Positions 36,770 through 46,983 of a DNA stretch of 64,000 nt are shown piece by piece; within the stretch, counting starts at the first letter, position 1, and each line of letters opens with the position of its first letter. The DNA is from Haematococcus lacustris (Eukaryota; Chlorophyta; Chlorophyceae; Chlamydomonadales; Haematococcaceae): NCBI GenBank assembly GCA_030144725.1, contig JASKMD010000030.1, positions 2,493,545 through 2,557,544 on the forward strand, written 5' to 3'. Both the position numbers and the translations under genes were made by a program. The notes below the pieces were generated by a model. It saw nothing but the letters and a program-made list of their open reading frames with translations. It was not told where the DNA came from and did no database searches.

Positions 36770-37890
36770 GTGGGTCCTGGCCGGAGTGCCCTTTGGTCGG
36801 AGTGCCCTTTGCCCTTTGGTCGGAGTGCCCTGTGCCCTTTGGGAGTGCGAGAGTGAGTGACATCGCCTCCTGGGTATAAGTAGGAGCTCAGCAGGTGGAA
36901 GTAGGTATGAGCCTAGTGGCGCAATGCCTCCGAGGAAGCGGCCCAGTGCCGCGGAGCAAGATCCGCTTCCGATTGAAAACCCGCGAAAACAAGGTTCGTC
37001 GTAGTCGTGGTGTGGTCCGCTGCAACTGTGCAGTCCGGTGAGCTCCGCGCTGCTCACATCGCTGCTGTTCATGCCAGCGCAGGTCCTAGGACCCCTCCAG
37101 CCAAACAACGCGAGGAGCGAAGGGCTGAATGGAACACCCAGCGCCGACAGGTGCGCACGGGGGCGCATACCGCCTTGTGTGCCCCGCACTGTTCGTGTCC
37201 CCGCTTCGTTTGTGTCCCTGCATGGTGTGCCGGCCCTGTCAAAATGTTGATTGTGCTTGGTCGCCGCAGGTCATCAAAGTCCCTGGTGACGCCGTGCTGC
37301 GCGGGTGCAAGAAAACCCGCCGCAAGCTGATGGCCCATTTCCAGCTGAGGGCTGGGGTGCACAGCCAGCTGCGCGTCATCGCGTCACTGTATGTGCTCAG
37401 GATCTTCCTGACATGCCTTGTGGGCTACTGCACCCCGGGGTACCCCAGCGCCCCTACACCTCCAGCCGTGCAGCCGTCCAGCCGTGCATTGGGGAGAGCA
37501 GGTGGCGGCCGCTGGAGCTGTGCTACTGGCCAGAGCAGGGAGCGCTGCCAGCCAAGGGCAAGGAGTACCCTGGCTTGGGCTACAAGCGGCTGCGAGACAA
37601 GCCACCCAAGGCCCAGCAGCAGCAAGCCCCCCCCATTTGAAGCTGTCATCAGCTTACGCTTAGTGCATGTTTTGTCATGCCAACTCTATGCATCGCCCTG
37701 TCACAGGGGTCAGGCAATGCTGTAGGTGGTAGGCGACCGTGACCATGTGTATGCCATGTGTAGGCCATGTGCATGCCATGCGATGGGAACTCCACACAGG
37801 CAAAAACACCGTTTTGTAGTGGTTCACATTTAGTGTGTTCGACTGCAATGAATGCTCAAGGTTGAGAGCCAAGGTGCTGGGGTGTGGGTC
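36770..37890 (+). mobile_element. F1 derivative with promoter-like 5' end, start codon and tail
   Basis: GGAGTGCCCTTTGGTC-type repeats (36784-36845) lead to a TATA-like GGGTATAAGTAGG, then ATG at about 36925 (MPPRKRPSAAEQDPLPIENP). A GT..AG intron follows, then exons reading RTPPAKQREERRAEWNTQRR and VIKVPGDAVLRGCKKTRRKL. The sequence then jumps to RWRPLELCYWPEQGALPAKG and a stop, followed by the tail (37640-37890). The catalytic middle is gone, so the copy looks like an internally deleted, non-autonomous element that keeps both ends. Its inverted twin is 57520-58290. Confidence 0.65.
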
Positions 37891-38194
37891 AGATATACAT
37901 AAGCATACATGGCACATAGGCGCAACATGTGGCGCTCCTGGATGCTAGGATAGTCATAAGCTGACAGCCCTATGCACCCTATGAGCTGTGAAATCATTAG
38001 TAGCTTGGAAAAGTCGGATGAGGGAGGTGCTTGGGTGTGGGACTGGGCTGCCGTTGCACTGCCAGGTGTTGAGCCACATCAGGTTACGCTGAGGAGCAAG
38101 CACACACGGGACGTCTGGCAGGCTCCACACCACAGCCCCCACCTCAGACAACCTGGTGGTAGTGCACGAGGGCGACATCATCTGAACTGGCATA

Positions 38195-38510
38195 TCTATG
38201 CACGCCCCCAAGCCCTGTGAGCTGCACCTGAACTGTCCCAGCTTACAGACTGGCTGCCCCTCAAAGGTAAAGGGATCAATGGCTGGAGCACCCAGCTTAA
38301 AGCTTGCAGCATGTCAAGCCAGTGTGGGCCCCCATGCGGTGCCATGAAGAGCCACCACACAACCAGGCAGGCCAGATAGCACCTCTTCCTCCGCCTGCCC
38401 CTCCTCCCCGACAGCACCTGCCCAGCCACCACCACTCCGACCACATTGGGGAGAGAATGCAGCAACTCCAAGAGCCATGCTGCAGAAACGACCGCTAGGC
38501 ATTGCCTGCT
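38195..38510 (+). mobile_element. F2 relic
   Basis: GTGAGCTGCACCTGAACTG and the frame PVWAPMRCHEEPPHN .. PPPAPPP .. HIGERMQQLQEPCCRNDR parallel F2 at 43270-43690 (GLLWCHEVLPNP .. CIGESMQRPLELC). Most of the linker and the DRD block are deleted. Confidence 0.55.
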
Positions 38511-38568
38511 ATAGGCAAGGATTACCATCATCAGTGCTTCAAGCTAGTGAAACCAGGCGGCGTTGAGG

Positions 38569-39239
38569 TTAGCAACTGTAGTAGGCCCGTGGCTTTGAGC
38601 AGACAAGAGCGACCCTAAATTGCTCCCACTTTTGCTCTATGACATGTACAGTACGTGAGCTTCCATAACGCAGGGCATCTGCAAAGTCCATGACAAAGTG
38701 CTGAGAGGAGGGCTTGACAGCTGACATTTCAAGCAAATGGAATCTCTTGCCAGTGATTAACGGTTGTGTCTTGCTAGTGGCTGCATCATGGCTGGAGTGG
38801 GGCAATTTGTCCATTGTTAACTGTGAAACACATGCCACATGTAAGAGCACTGAAGGCTGCTATGTTGGGTAGACATGAAGATATAGATGACTAGGCACAT
38901 CAATCTCCACATAGTGACCTGTGAACGACATGGACAGTGAAGTAATTCTGGCATGATGTTGAGATGAGCCTCCTACCTGATGAAGTCTTGGTGTTCTTAG
39001 GTTGGATAGTATCCACCTCTGTCATGCCTGCATCTTTGCTCGTTGATGCCTTCTCTTCGTCTAGGAGCATGGCCGCAGTGCTGCCAGTATGCCATCCCCC
39101 GGTACCAGGCTCTGCTGCAGTCAGCGCTTCGTAGTCTGCCTTCTTCGTTTTCTTCTTTCCTGCAGACACGCTTGACGGCTCTTAGCTTTTATAGCTTCGC
39201 GAACACCACGACTGCTGGTGTCCCACCTCCTTTCCCCAT
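38569..39239 (-). CDS. Gene W: small Lys-rich-N-terminus protein of unknown function (163 aa, 4 exons)
   Basis: Minus-strand exons 39239-39227, 39159-38977, 38918-38875 and 38820-38569 give 164 codons including the stop, with all junctions GT..AG and phase-consistent. The introns are short (67, 58 and 54 bp). The first exon is only 13 nt (MGKG+1 base). The product starts MGKGGKKKTKKADYEAL, has a Thr/Ser/Glu-rich middle, a short GHYVEIDVPSHLYLH exon and a C-terminal part with GKRFHLLEMSA, QHFVMDFADALRYG and VIEQKWEQFRVALVC. No signal peptide or membrane segment is seen. I do not recognise the family. A TAG in the frame between exons 3 and 4 is removed by the 54-bp intron. It is an isolated host gene between transposon relics. 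Confidence 0.55.
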
Positions 39240-39429
39240 CGCACAACAACAGTTTGTGTACAACAACGGGAGTATATGATGTTAAACCGACTCAAGTTAG
39301 GGGGTTAGGGAGAGAAGGGCCGCGAACATTGCTAGTCAGTTTGCAGTGTAGCAAGCTGTTGCTTATGCTATCTTAGAGTCAAGCTTCCTCAGCAAGGCTC
39401 AGGCTCAACGGAGCGGAGGCGTATGTTGT

Positions 39430-39930
39430 CAGGCGCATGATCCCCATAGCCGGCCTGTCAAGGCTCCCATACTGTGCATGTGCATCCAGATGCACTGCAG
39501 CGCCGCCTGTGGCAGTTGTGTCTCATGCTAAGGTTGTTGAGTCCCTAGCCACATGTTCACGCTGTCATAATCATGAGGGCTCCTGGGCCAGGTACAGCAG
39601 ATGGCCCCCAACAGTGTGGGGCGGGGCTACAGCAACGGCTGAGGTACAGCCAGCCCTAGCCTGAGCCTGGTGACTCTGTGCCCGCAGCAGGGCAGGTGGA
39701 CCATCGGCTGCTGCACCAAGCCAGAAGCAAGCGGCATGGTGACAAGCAAGTGTGAGGCAAGTCCGGCCCGTCAAGGCTCCCTTACTGAGGAGGTGCGTCT
39801 GCAAGCACTGCAACATCATCTGTGACAGTTGTGTCTGATCCCAAGGTCATTCAAACCCTAGCCACATGTTCATGCTAAGGTTATCAAGACCCTGGCCACA
39901 TGTTCATGCTGTCATCTAATCTGTCATGTT
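39430..39930. repeat. Diverged direct repeats
   Basis: Blocks at about 39450-39560 and 39770-39870 share GGCC(T/C)GTCAAGGCTCCC, GGCAGTTGTGTCT/GACAGTTGTGTCT and CCCTAGCCACATGTTCA. The last part recurs again at about 39885 (CCCTGGCCACATGTTCATGC). The array is too diverged to give a clean period. No coding content was recognised. Confidence 0.6.
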
Positions 39931-40351
39931 CATGCTGTCATCTGCTGTTGATCTAATTCGTGTCAGAAAAGGCCTAAGTAGCCCAATAGGCATCGCAACT
40001 GGAGGCTGTTTTGTACAAGCTTCATGATAGATGTGCTCAACACATTTGCTGATGTGCCTTCGCGCAGCCCACGCCTCGACTCACACATCTGGCTTCAGAG
40101 TTTTTGACAAATCACCAGAGCTGCGCGTCAAGGCTGTCATTGATGAAGAGGAAGAAGAGGTGGAAGCCAGGCCTTTGGTGGGTCGCCTCAGCCCTGGTGC
40201 AGGGCACTGGCATCTCCTGTGTTGCTGCCATTGCTGCTCCTTTTGCACACCACCCAGGCTGCCACACCCGGAGAGGTGGTTCAACACAGGCAAGCTTGCC
40301 AACTGAGGATTTCAATTTGACAGGATAGCGGAGACAGATGATTTCAATGTG

Positions 40352-40417
40352 TGTGTGCACTACACACGCCCCTCCCCAACCCAGTGTGTGCACTACACAC
40401 GCCCCTCCCCAACCCGC
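40352..40417. repeat. 33-bp tandem duplication
   Basis: GTGTGCACTACACACGCCCC followed by TCCCCAACCC occurs twice with a 33-bp period. It lies inside the F1 copy, upstream of the RuvC-I-like block. Confidence 0.85.
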
Positions 40418-41451
40418 GGCAACAGCCCCCCAGAGGCAGCGACAGGTTCAGCAGCAGGGGCCCCCACATTGGCAAGGCCCTTGCTGAGCGGCGTGAGTTT
40501 TGTGTTTCATCCAGCCACACAGATTGGGGTGGGCATTTACCCCGGTGCCATCCGGGCAGTCAGTGCAGCCTCAGGAGTTTGGGATGAGTAGTCAGACCAG
40601 CTGGCCCAGTGGAAGCTGACCAGGGCCGGGTGCTGCAGGCTAGAATAACTCCCGCCGCATTACACAGCGGTGGCCAGCAGCAATCCAGCCCCACCTTTGC
40701 CAACTGGCAGCAGCCAGCTCAGCCGTCACCTCCTGGAGGCTTACCTAAAGCACATCACCGTCAACCTGGCCACCTGGGTTGCGGTGTGTGAGGTATACCC
40801 GGACCACATGTGGGCAAGGCAGTGGTTGAGGCTGTACGGGGCCCAGGACCGGGCGCTGCACCAGTTCTGCAAGAATGTGCAGGTGTGTGGGTGGGTTGTG
40901 TATTTGACTGTAGAGGGTGGGCACAAAGTAAAAGAGCAGTTGACTGTGTCATGTCTAATATGATGGCATCATGTCAGCCACCCTGTGTGCCTTGTATGCA
41001 TGCCTGCAGCTGGAGGATGAGATGGCTGAGGTGTCTGTGGCTGTGACTGTGTCAAACAGCTGGTGGTCTTCTTTGGCTCAGCTGGCATTTGCAGCCAGGG
41101 AGGCTGGGGTGCTGACACTGTGCTGCTAGCCTGCAGGCCCAGGGGCACAGGCCAGCGCAGTGACAGGGTGGTGCTTGTGGATGATCACCGCACCAGCCGG
41201 GTCAGCTCAGCAGTGAATGGCCAACAGCTCTGTGAGGAGCAGCTGGACCATGAGCAGCCCCACCAGGCCTGCAGGCTTGAAGGCCTCAGTGCACCCAGCC
41301 TGGAGCCAGATGTGTGACCAGCCAGTCTAGGGCCTGATGTGGTGCCCGGTAGTGGTCCCCGGTCCACATCCTGCCACAGCCCCCATGCATCCAGGCAGCC
41401 ACACAGGCAGCAGCCTCAGAGCCAGGACCCAGCACTCCTCTGCCAGCCAAG

Positions 41452-41560
41452 CGCAGCAAGCGCAGCAAGCGCAGCAAGCGCAGCAAGCGCAGCAAGCGCA
41501 GCAAGCGCAGCAAGCGCAGCAAGCGCAGCAAGCGCAGCAAGCGCAGCAAGCGCAGCAGGG
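41452..41560 (+). repeat. 9-bp tandem repeat (AGCGCAGCA)n, about 12 units, coding KRS repeats in F1
   Basis: About twelve perfect units of a 9-mer (AAGCGCAGC). In the F1 frame, PPAKRSKR.. in other copies becomes (KRS)n before AEQAAEPTQ, enlarging a basic NLS-like patch. Other copies (62130) have only one or two units. Confidence 0.9.
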
Positions 41561-42089
41561 CTGAGCAGGCAGCTGAGCCTACCCAGCCCACCCAACCCAC
41601 CAAGGCCTGCTGAGGCTGGGTAGTATGTGTCCCCTCTTAAGCTGTCATCAGATTACATCAGTGCATGCATGTCATGCCAACTCTAGGCTGTAACCCTGTC
41701 ACAGGGGTCAGGCATTAGTGCAGATGTTAGGCGCCCATGCCATGTGCATGGGCACATAAATGCATACAGACAAGACACCATGCCTAGTGAGGGGACCTCA
41801 TTCTGCTTCTGCGGGCTGATGAGGGAGCTGTTGAGCTGCCCTTTGCCAAACATGCTTGACGTTGATGCTTGTTGATGAAGATGAGTGGAGAGGTCGCCAG
41901 AAAGAGATGAAAACTACTCCAGCGCACCGCCATGCGTTGAGGGAGGAGCTATGCGGGCTATGCGGGCGAGGATGTGGGCAATGCTGTATGCATGGGTCTG
42001 CTTGATGACCCTTAAATGTAAATCTGTGTAATATGACCCCCCAAACATGACCACTTCCCATGCTTTCGGCCGCACTGTGAACAAGCCGC

Positions 42090-42345
42090 CCGCATCACAT
42101 TTGTAGTCATTAAGGGTGCGGCCGAGGATGCTCCAACTTGATTGGAGTAGCTGAGTGAGATTACCCACAGGCAAACAAGTTGTTTTATGTTGAAATTTGC
42201 TTGTCTGCTTGATGGCAGGTGGACAATGGCTATCGTGTGCAAGACGGGTTATGTGTATGGGTAATAAACTGCTGTCATGGTGTCGCATTTGCATCTTGTT
42301 ACATGAGGGTACATGAGACAGATCCAATGCACATGGCCGGACCGG
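42090..42345. mobile_element. F2 tail fragment plus flank bordering the hexamer array
   Basis: 42105-42175 matches the F2 tail (TTTGTAGTCATTAAGGGTGC, GAGTGAGATTACCCACAG). 42307-42345 (GTACATGAGACAGATCCAAT, GCACATGGCC) is the reverse complement of 33160-33200, upstream of the F2 copy there. Confidence 0.6.
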
Positions 42346-42370
42346 CACCACGGGGTACAAAGGGTCGCGA

Positions 42371-43239
42371 ACCCTGACCCTGACCCTGACCCTGACCCTG
42401 ACCCTGACCCTGACCCTGACCCTGACCCTGACCCTGACCCTGACCCTGACCCTGACCCTGACCCTGACCCTGACCCTGACCCTGACCCTGACCCTGACCC
42501 TGACCCTGACCCTGACCCTGACCCTGACCCTGACCCTGACCCTGACCCTGACCCTGACCCTGACCCTGACCCTGACCCTGACCCTGACCCTGACCCTGAC
42601 CCTGACCCTGACCCTGACCCTGACCCTGACCCTGACCCTGACCCTGACCCTGACCCTGACCCTGACCCTGACCCTGACCCTGACCCTGACCCTGACCCTG
42701 ACCCTGACCCTGACCCTGACCCTGACCCTGACCCTGACCCTGACCCTGACCCTGACCCTGACCCTGACCCTGACCCTGACCCTGACCCTGACCCTGACCC
42801 TGACCCTGACCCTGACCCTGACCCTGACCCTGACCCTGACCCTGACCCTGACCCTGACCCTGACCCTGACCCTGACCCTGACCCTGACCCTGACCCTGAC
42901 CCTGACCCTGACCCTGACCCTGACCCTGACCCTGACCCTGACCCTGACCCTGACCCTGACCCTGACCCTGACCCTGACCCTGACCCTGACCCTGACCCTG
43001 ACCCTGACCCTGACCCTGACCCTGACCCTGACCCTGACCCTGACCCTGACCCTGACCCTGACCCTGACCCTGACCCTGACCCTGACCCTGACCCTGACCC
43101 TGACCCTGACCCTGACCCTGACCCTGACCCTGACCCTGACCCTGACCCTGACCCTGACCCTGACCCTGACCCTGACCCTGACCCTGACCCTGACCCTGAC
43201 CCTGACCCTGACCCTGACCCCGACCCTGACCCCTGACCT
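42371..43239. repeat. (CCCTGA)n hexamer array, about 144 units
   Basis: About 870 bp of essentially perfect CCCTGA units, with one CCCCGA-type variant near the right end (43216-43225). The complementary strand is (TCAGGG)n, one base from the TTAGGG telomere unit. Both strands stay open for more than 280 codons (Asp-Pro repeats on +, Gly-Ser repeats on -), which follows from the 6-bp period and is not evidence of a gene. Confidence 0.97.
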
Positions 43240-43249
43240 GTGTCAGCCC

Positions 43250-44040
43250 AACTGTGCATGCGCCCCAGCCTTGTGAGCTGCACCTGCCACGTGACTGGCC
43301 TAGGCCCGCAGACTGGGTACCCCCAGCAGGCCAGGTGATCCAGCGGCTGGTACGCCCAGCCTTGAGCCAGCGGCATACTCAGTATGTGCGGGGCCTGCTG
43401 TGGTGCCATGAGGTGCTGCCCAACCCCCTTCCCCCTGCCCAGGACCCCCCCCTAACTCAGGACATCCCTACCCCTGCCCAGGAACCCCCTGCCCAGGCCC
43501 CACCCCTTCCCCCAGCCCAGGACCAGCCCCTCCCTTCTGCACCTGGCACAGTGCCACCACCCCAGGCCCCTCCATGGTGTAGGTGGCTGGACTGGGACAC
43601 CGACGGATGCCTGAACTTCCAGTGCATTGGGGAGAGCATGCAGCGCCCCCTGGAGCTGTGCAGCTGGACGGACCGGGAGTCTCTGCCCCCCATTGGCAAG
43701 GAGTACCAGCAGGGCTACAAGCTGGTCAACGACCGGCTGCCCAAGGGCAGGCAGCGGTTGCACCGGGCACCAGAGTACCAACGGGGCATTGATGGCCGGG
43801 CCCGCAACATCCCATAGGGTCTAACATGTTTACACAGGCTGTTAGCCTTTTAAGCATCAAGCTTTGATGAGGTAACCAGTGGTCTAGGGGGGAAGGGTGC
43901 CACCGGTGTGGGGTTTGTAGTCATCGAGGGTGCGCCCGAGGATGCTTCAATCTTGATTGGAGTAGGTGAGTGAGGTTACCCACAGTCAAACAAGTTGTTC
44001 CATGTTGAGTGAGTTTTGTTTGTCTGGCCATGTGATGAGG
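43250..44040 (+). mobile_element. F2 element with intact C-terminal frame and tail
   Basis: An open frame of 187 codons (43254-43817) runs through ELHLPRDWPRPADWV, RGLLWCHEVLPNP, a Pro/Ala/Gln linker, CRWLDWDTDGCLNFQCIGES, RPLELCSWTDRESLPPIGKE and GIDGRARN to a stop. The F2 tail follows to about 44040. The RuvC-III-like block has D-W-D where other copies have D-R-D. The 5' part of the protein is missing; the hexamer array starts where it should be. Confidence 0.65.
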
Positions 44041-44384
44041 AGGGATGCGATCAGGAAGGATTTGGTGGGAGCAATAGGGCCTAGGTCACATGCGTATGCC
44101 TAAGTGTCACCACCCTTGCGAGGGCAGGGATGGGGTCATCACTGTGTGTTGTGGGGGCTCTGAGGGGCGGCTAGGATCAGGGCTGAGCCTGTGACAAGGG
44201 TAGAGCCTGTGACGAACATGGGGAGAGGAGAGCAGCAGGCTCATGCTCAGCACGCGGGGCACGAGCATATCGCAAGCAGTGCCACATGTAGCACACAACA
44301 CTAAACTCTGGATGAAAGGGCCCGCGACAGTAGCAGAGCTGGTCTGCGTGCATTACACGTTTGCGAGTATACAGTACAGGCTGT

Positions 44385-44665
44385 CCTGTATCCCAATCCT
44401 CCTGTGGAGCCCCTACACTTCTCCACAGCAGTGAGTGACCGGTGTATGTCCCTAACCTAGGTCCCTAACCCTAGGAATCGCTAGAGCCCTACCCTACCCT
44501 ACCCTATGCATGACTCTAGCGCACACACATCCCCTTTGTGAGGGGCAATCGAATTGTTTGTTTGTTTGCTTGGTTCATGGCATGATACACATGTCACTAT
44601 CGCTGCCGCTGGTGCCGCCGCTGCCACTTCCGCAGCAGGCCCTTGTCGCGCACGTGATAGTACAG
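44385..44665 (+). repeat. R3 repeat, copy 1
   Basis: CCTACACTTCTCCACAGCAG, GTCCCTAACCTAGGTCCC and CACACACATCCCCTTTGTG are shared with 48745-48852 and 53545-53690. The end block (TTGTTTGCTTGG .. GCCGCCGCTGCCACTTCCGC) is shared with 53880-53980. ACCCTACCCTACCCTA near 44490 is telomere-like. Probably a mobile element terminus. It has no coding part I can see. Confidence 0.7.
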
Positions 44666-45141
44666 GATAGCGATACAGGACGGCCCGTGATTTACGGTAC
44701 GCCTTAGATTGTGGCTTCGGTGCGCCTCGGGCAAACCCGACAAAAAGTGAGTGTCGAAGCCCTCGCACACAGCTTCATTCGCTTCCTTCACTTCACACGC
44801 TTCTACACGCTTCATTCGCTCGTACACAGCTTAGACATTACGGCATATACACGCTCAGCTCCGGAGTCTCATTGGTATCACAAACCTTGCCTGGACTGCA
44901 AACCTTCGTTGCAACCTCTTCTACTTTGTGCGAATTTGACGTTGAGGCAGGTGAACACGCCTTTGAGGAAAACGAGGCGAGGAACTTTGTGTTTAGCTGC
45001 ATCGAAACCCCACAGCTGTTGCTCCACTTAGGGGCCGCACCCAGACATGGCACTGCCCACTGAGTTATGGTGATACCTGTTGTGTCGCAGAAGACTGTTT
45101 TCACTTCCCAGCACTTACTTGCCCTGCTTCCTTGCCTGCAG

Positions 45142-46092
45142 GCGCTAATGCAGCATCAGGAGGTTTTGGCCACAGCGGTCAGTGCTCTGACGCTGGTGGA
45201 CAACTGCCATGAATTAGCAGCAGCAGCAGCAGCAGATGTCTTACAAAACCCCGACTGCCCAGAGTTGGCCGACGAGTTGCTAGACATATTCGCAACAGAT
45301 TTGCCATCCCCAGCAGGGGCAGATGACCTTGCATCCCCACCCCTTCACTGCATCCTTGACTCCTGGCAGCTCCGCAGCTTGGCTGACAGGCAATGTGTCG
45401 AGGAGCAGCAATGGATAGACCCGGACATCTGCTCCAGTCTGCCTGGACCCTGCCCCTCAAGCGGCCTCCAGCTCAACAGCCCCACAGGGGCTGCCCCATG
45501 GCATGCGCCTGCAGCTGCAGACAGCCCCACACCTGAGTCAGACCCTGAGGAGAGTGACAGCGACTTTGAGGGGTTTGATGAGTGGGATGATGCCCCCGCC
45601 CCTGCCCCTGCCCTCCCCCTGAACTCTGCCAGCCAGCCAGCCAGCCCTGTGGCACTCAGCCCCTTCGCAGGTGGCCCCACCTGCAGCGCTCTGTCCGCCA
45701 CTCTGCCACTGAAGCAGCTGCGCGTGGCTGGCCTCATGGAGCCTGACACTGCACGCAGCCGGAGCAGCAGCAGCTGTGTCGCCGGTCAAGGCCCCAGCCG
45801 CCGCATCATCGACCTGGCTGTAGAGACAGGCATCTCCCCAGGACCCAGCCCCCGCTGGCGCTGCAACTCCTACTGCGCTCCCGGCGCCGCACCAGCTGCC
45901 CTGAGTCATGCAGACAGCGGCGCAATGGGCCAGGCCGAGGGTGGGGTGGAGGTGGAAGTGCGCCACAGCGCCACGCCCCGCACTGCCAGGCTCTCGCGGC
46001 TGGCGTCGGAGGACCGACCCAGCATGGCGTCGCGGGCCTTGCAGCACCTGCTCCTCAGGCGGGCTGAGCTGGCGGCCCTGGGTGAGCTGTGA
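45142..46092 (+). CDS. Gene V: long open exon of an unknown acidic, Ser/Pro-rich protein, 5' unresolved
   Basis: After a good acceptor (CTTGCCTGCAG) the frame is open for 317 codons to TGA at 46090-46092, or to a possible donor GTGAGC at about 46081. The protein opens with a helical part (ALMQHQEVLATAVSALTLVD, DELLDIFATDLPSP), then PESDPEESDSDFEGFDEWDD, and ends in a basic part (TPRTARLSRLASEDRPSMAS, LLRRAELAALG). No family is recognised. Upstream exons probably lie at 44800-45060 (for example the frame containing CEFDVEAGEHAFEENEARNF) but could not be joined with confidence. Third-position GC and codon use look like real coding sequence. Confidence 0.5.
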   Translation, partial: ALMQHQEVLATAVSALTLVDNCHELAAAAAADVLQNPDCPELADELLDIFATDLPSPAGADDLASPPLHCILDSWQLRSLADRQCVEEQQWIDPDICSSLPGPCPSSGLQLNSPTGAAPWHAPAAADSPTPESDPEESDSDFEGFDEWDDAPAPAPALPLNSASQPASPVALSPFAGGPTCSALSATLPLKQLRVAGLMEPDTARSRSSSSCVAGQGPSRRIIDLAVETGISPGPSPRWRCNSYCAPGAAPAALSHADSGAMGQAEGGVEVEVRHSATPRTARLSRLASEDRPSMASRALQHLLLRRAELAALGEL

Positions 46093-46299
46093 ACACTCAC
46101 AGGATCTGTGAGTGGCGCTGAGGTGATGAGGCACAGACACTGACGTGTAAAAGTGTGGGGGTCTGGGCTCATGGCTGCGGCTAGACCCATGTTGGCCTCA
46201 TGTCATGTGGGGCAGGGCAGGAAGCAGTTGCAATGCAGCATCCAGGAATAAAGCTGCAGCAGCAGCATTACTGATTCCGAGGCCAAGGCAAGGGCAAGG

Positions 46300-46715
46300 C
46301 TGCCGAGGCCAAGCCAGCACCACAGCCAGGAAGGTGGGTAGACAGAGGCTGCAATGCAGCGTTGAACACGCAGCGCAATGGGGAGAGCAGGCCGCGCCCA
46401 CTGGAGCTGTGCTGATGGCCGGACCTGCCTGAGCTGCAAGGAAAGGGCAAGGAGTAGCCAGGCCTGGGGTACAAGTGGTTGTGAGACCGTCCAGCCAAGG
46501 CCCAGCAGCAGCAGCAGCCTGCTGAGGCTCAGTAGTATGTGTCCCCTCTTGACCTGTCATCAGATTACATCAGTGCGTGTCCGTCATGCCAACTCTAGGC
46601 TATAGCCCTGTCACAGGGGTCAGGCAATAGTGCAGATGCATCACTCCACACAGACAAAACACCACCCCTAGTGAGGGGACCTGGTTCTGCCTTTGCGGGC
46701 TGAGGAGGGAGGTGC
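46300..46715 (+). mobile_element. F1 relic, C-terminal block and variant tail
   Basis: GRWVDRGCNAALNTQRNGES and RPLELC, then a stop where Tyr is expected, are followed by a variant tail (46545-46715) most like 41640-41830. The RuvC-III-like block reads D-R-G instead of D-R-D. Confidence 0.65.
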
Positions 46716-46736
46716 TGGCCACCAACACAAACACTG

Positions 46737-46983
46737 TTGGAAGCCAACGTCTCAGACTGCCAGCCAGTCTCATGGCTTGTGTTGAAGCCTCAGATGCCGC
46801 ATGCCTTCAAGTCAGTCGCACACCAGCTACACATGAGGTATCGCAGGCACCCCCTGCTCGCTGCCCTTGTTGACAGCTGTTGGTTGTATGTTGTGCCCAC
46901 GACTGGCGGCAGGGAGTGGCAGCTGCACCTTGACGATGGCATGCAGCTCTTTGCACAGCCAGCCAGACAGGTGTTCAGTGGGG
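46737..46983 (+). other. Possible single exon of an unrecognised gene
   Basis: An open frame with protein-like composition (VSWLVLKPQMPHAFKSVAHQ, YVVPTTGGREWQLHLDDGMQ) ends at a plausible donor, GTAAGG. No partner exon was found. It could be a host gene fragment or mobile element coding. Confidence 0.25.

Larger units (their letters stand above)
40030..41830 (+). mobile_element. F1 element, longest copy but multiply broken
   Basis: Open segments in order: FRVFDKSPELRVKAVIDEEE (40099 on), then a RuvC-I-like block GVGIYPGAIRAVSAASGVWD (about 40530-40585) followed by a stop, KHITVNLATWVAVCEVYPDH and RLYGAQDRALHQF, an intron (40880-41008), LEDEMAEVS, the zinc-ribbon-like VVLVDDHRTSRVSSAVNGQQ (about 41169-41228), MMWCPVV, and a (KRS)n expansion. 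No RuvC-III-like block is seen after it. The tail is at 41635-41830. Tyr replaces the Asp expected in G-x-D-P-G. The order matches TnpB/Fanzor proteins (inference). The copy cannot encode an active protein. Confidence 0.6.

Noticed and set aside
38863..38867. In-frame TAG inside gene W as codon reassignment or readthrough
   Set aside because: A 54-bp GT..AG intron in the right phase removes it, so no special decoding is needed.
39430..39930. LTR pair of a retrotransposon
   Set aside because: The repeats are short, diverged and only about 320 bp apart, with no gag, pol or primer-binding site between them.
41452..41560. CRISPR-like array
   Set aside because: The units are contiguous 9-mers without spacers and lie in a transposon reading frame.
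42371..43239. True telomere or contig end
   Set aside because: The array is internal, lies between two F2 fragments, and its unit is TCAGGG rather than TTAGGG, TTTAGGG or TTTTAGGG.
42313..43409. Open frames of over 300 codons on both strands across the hexamer array (Asp-Pro and Gly-Ser repeats)
   Set aside because: A perfect 6-bp repeat without stop codons is open in several frames by construction. There are no flanking domains or splice sites.
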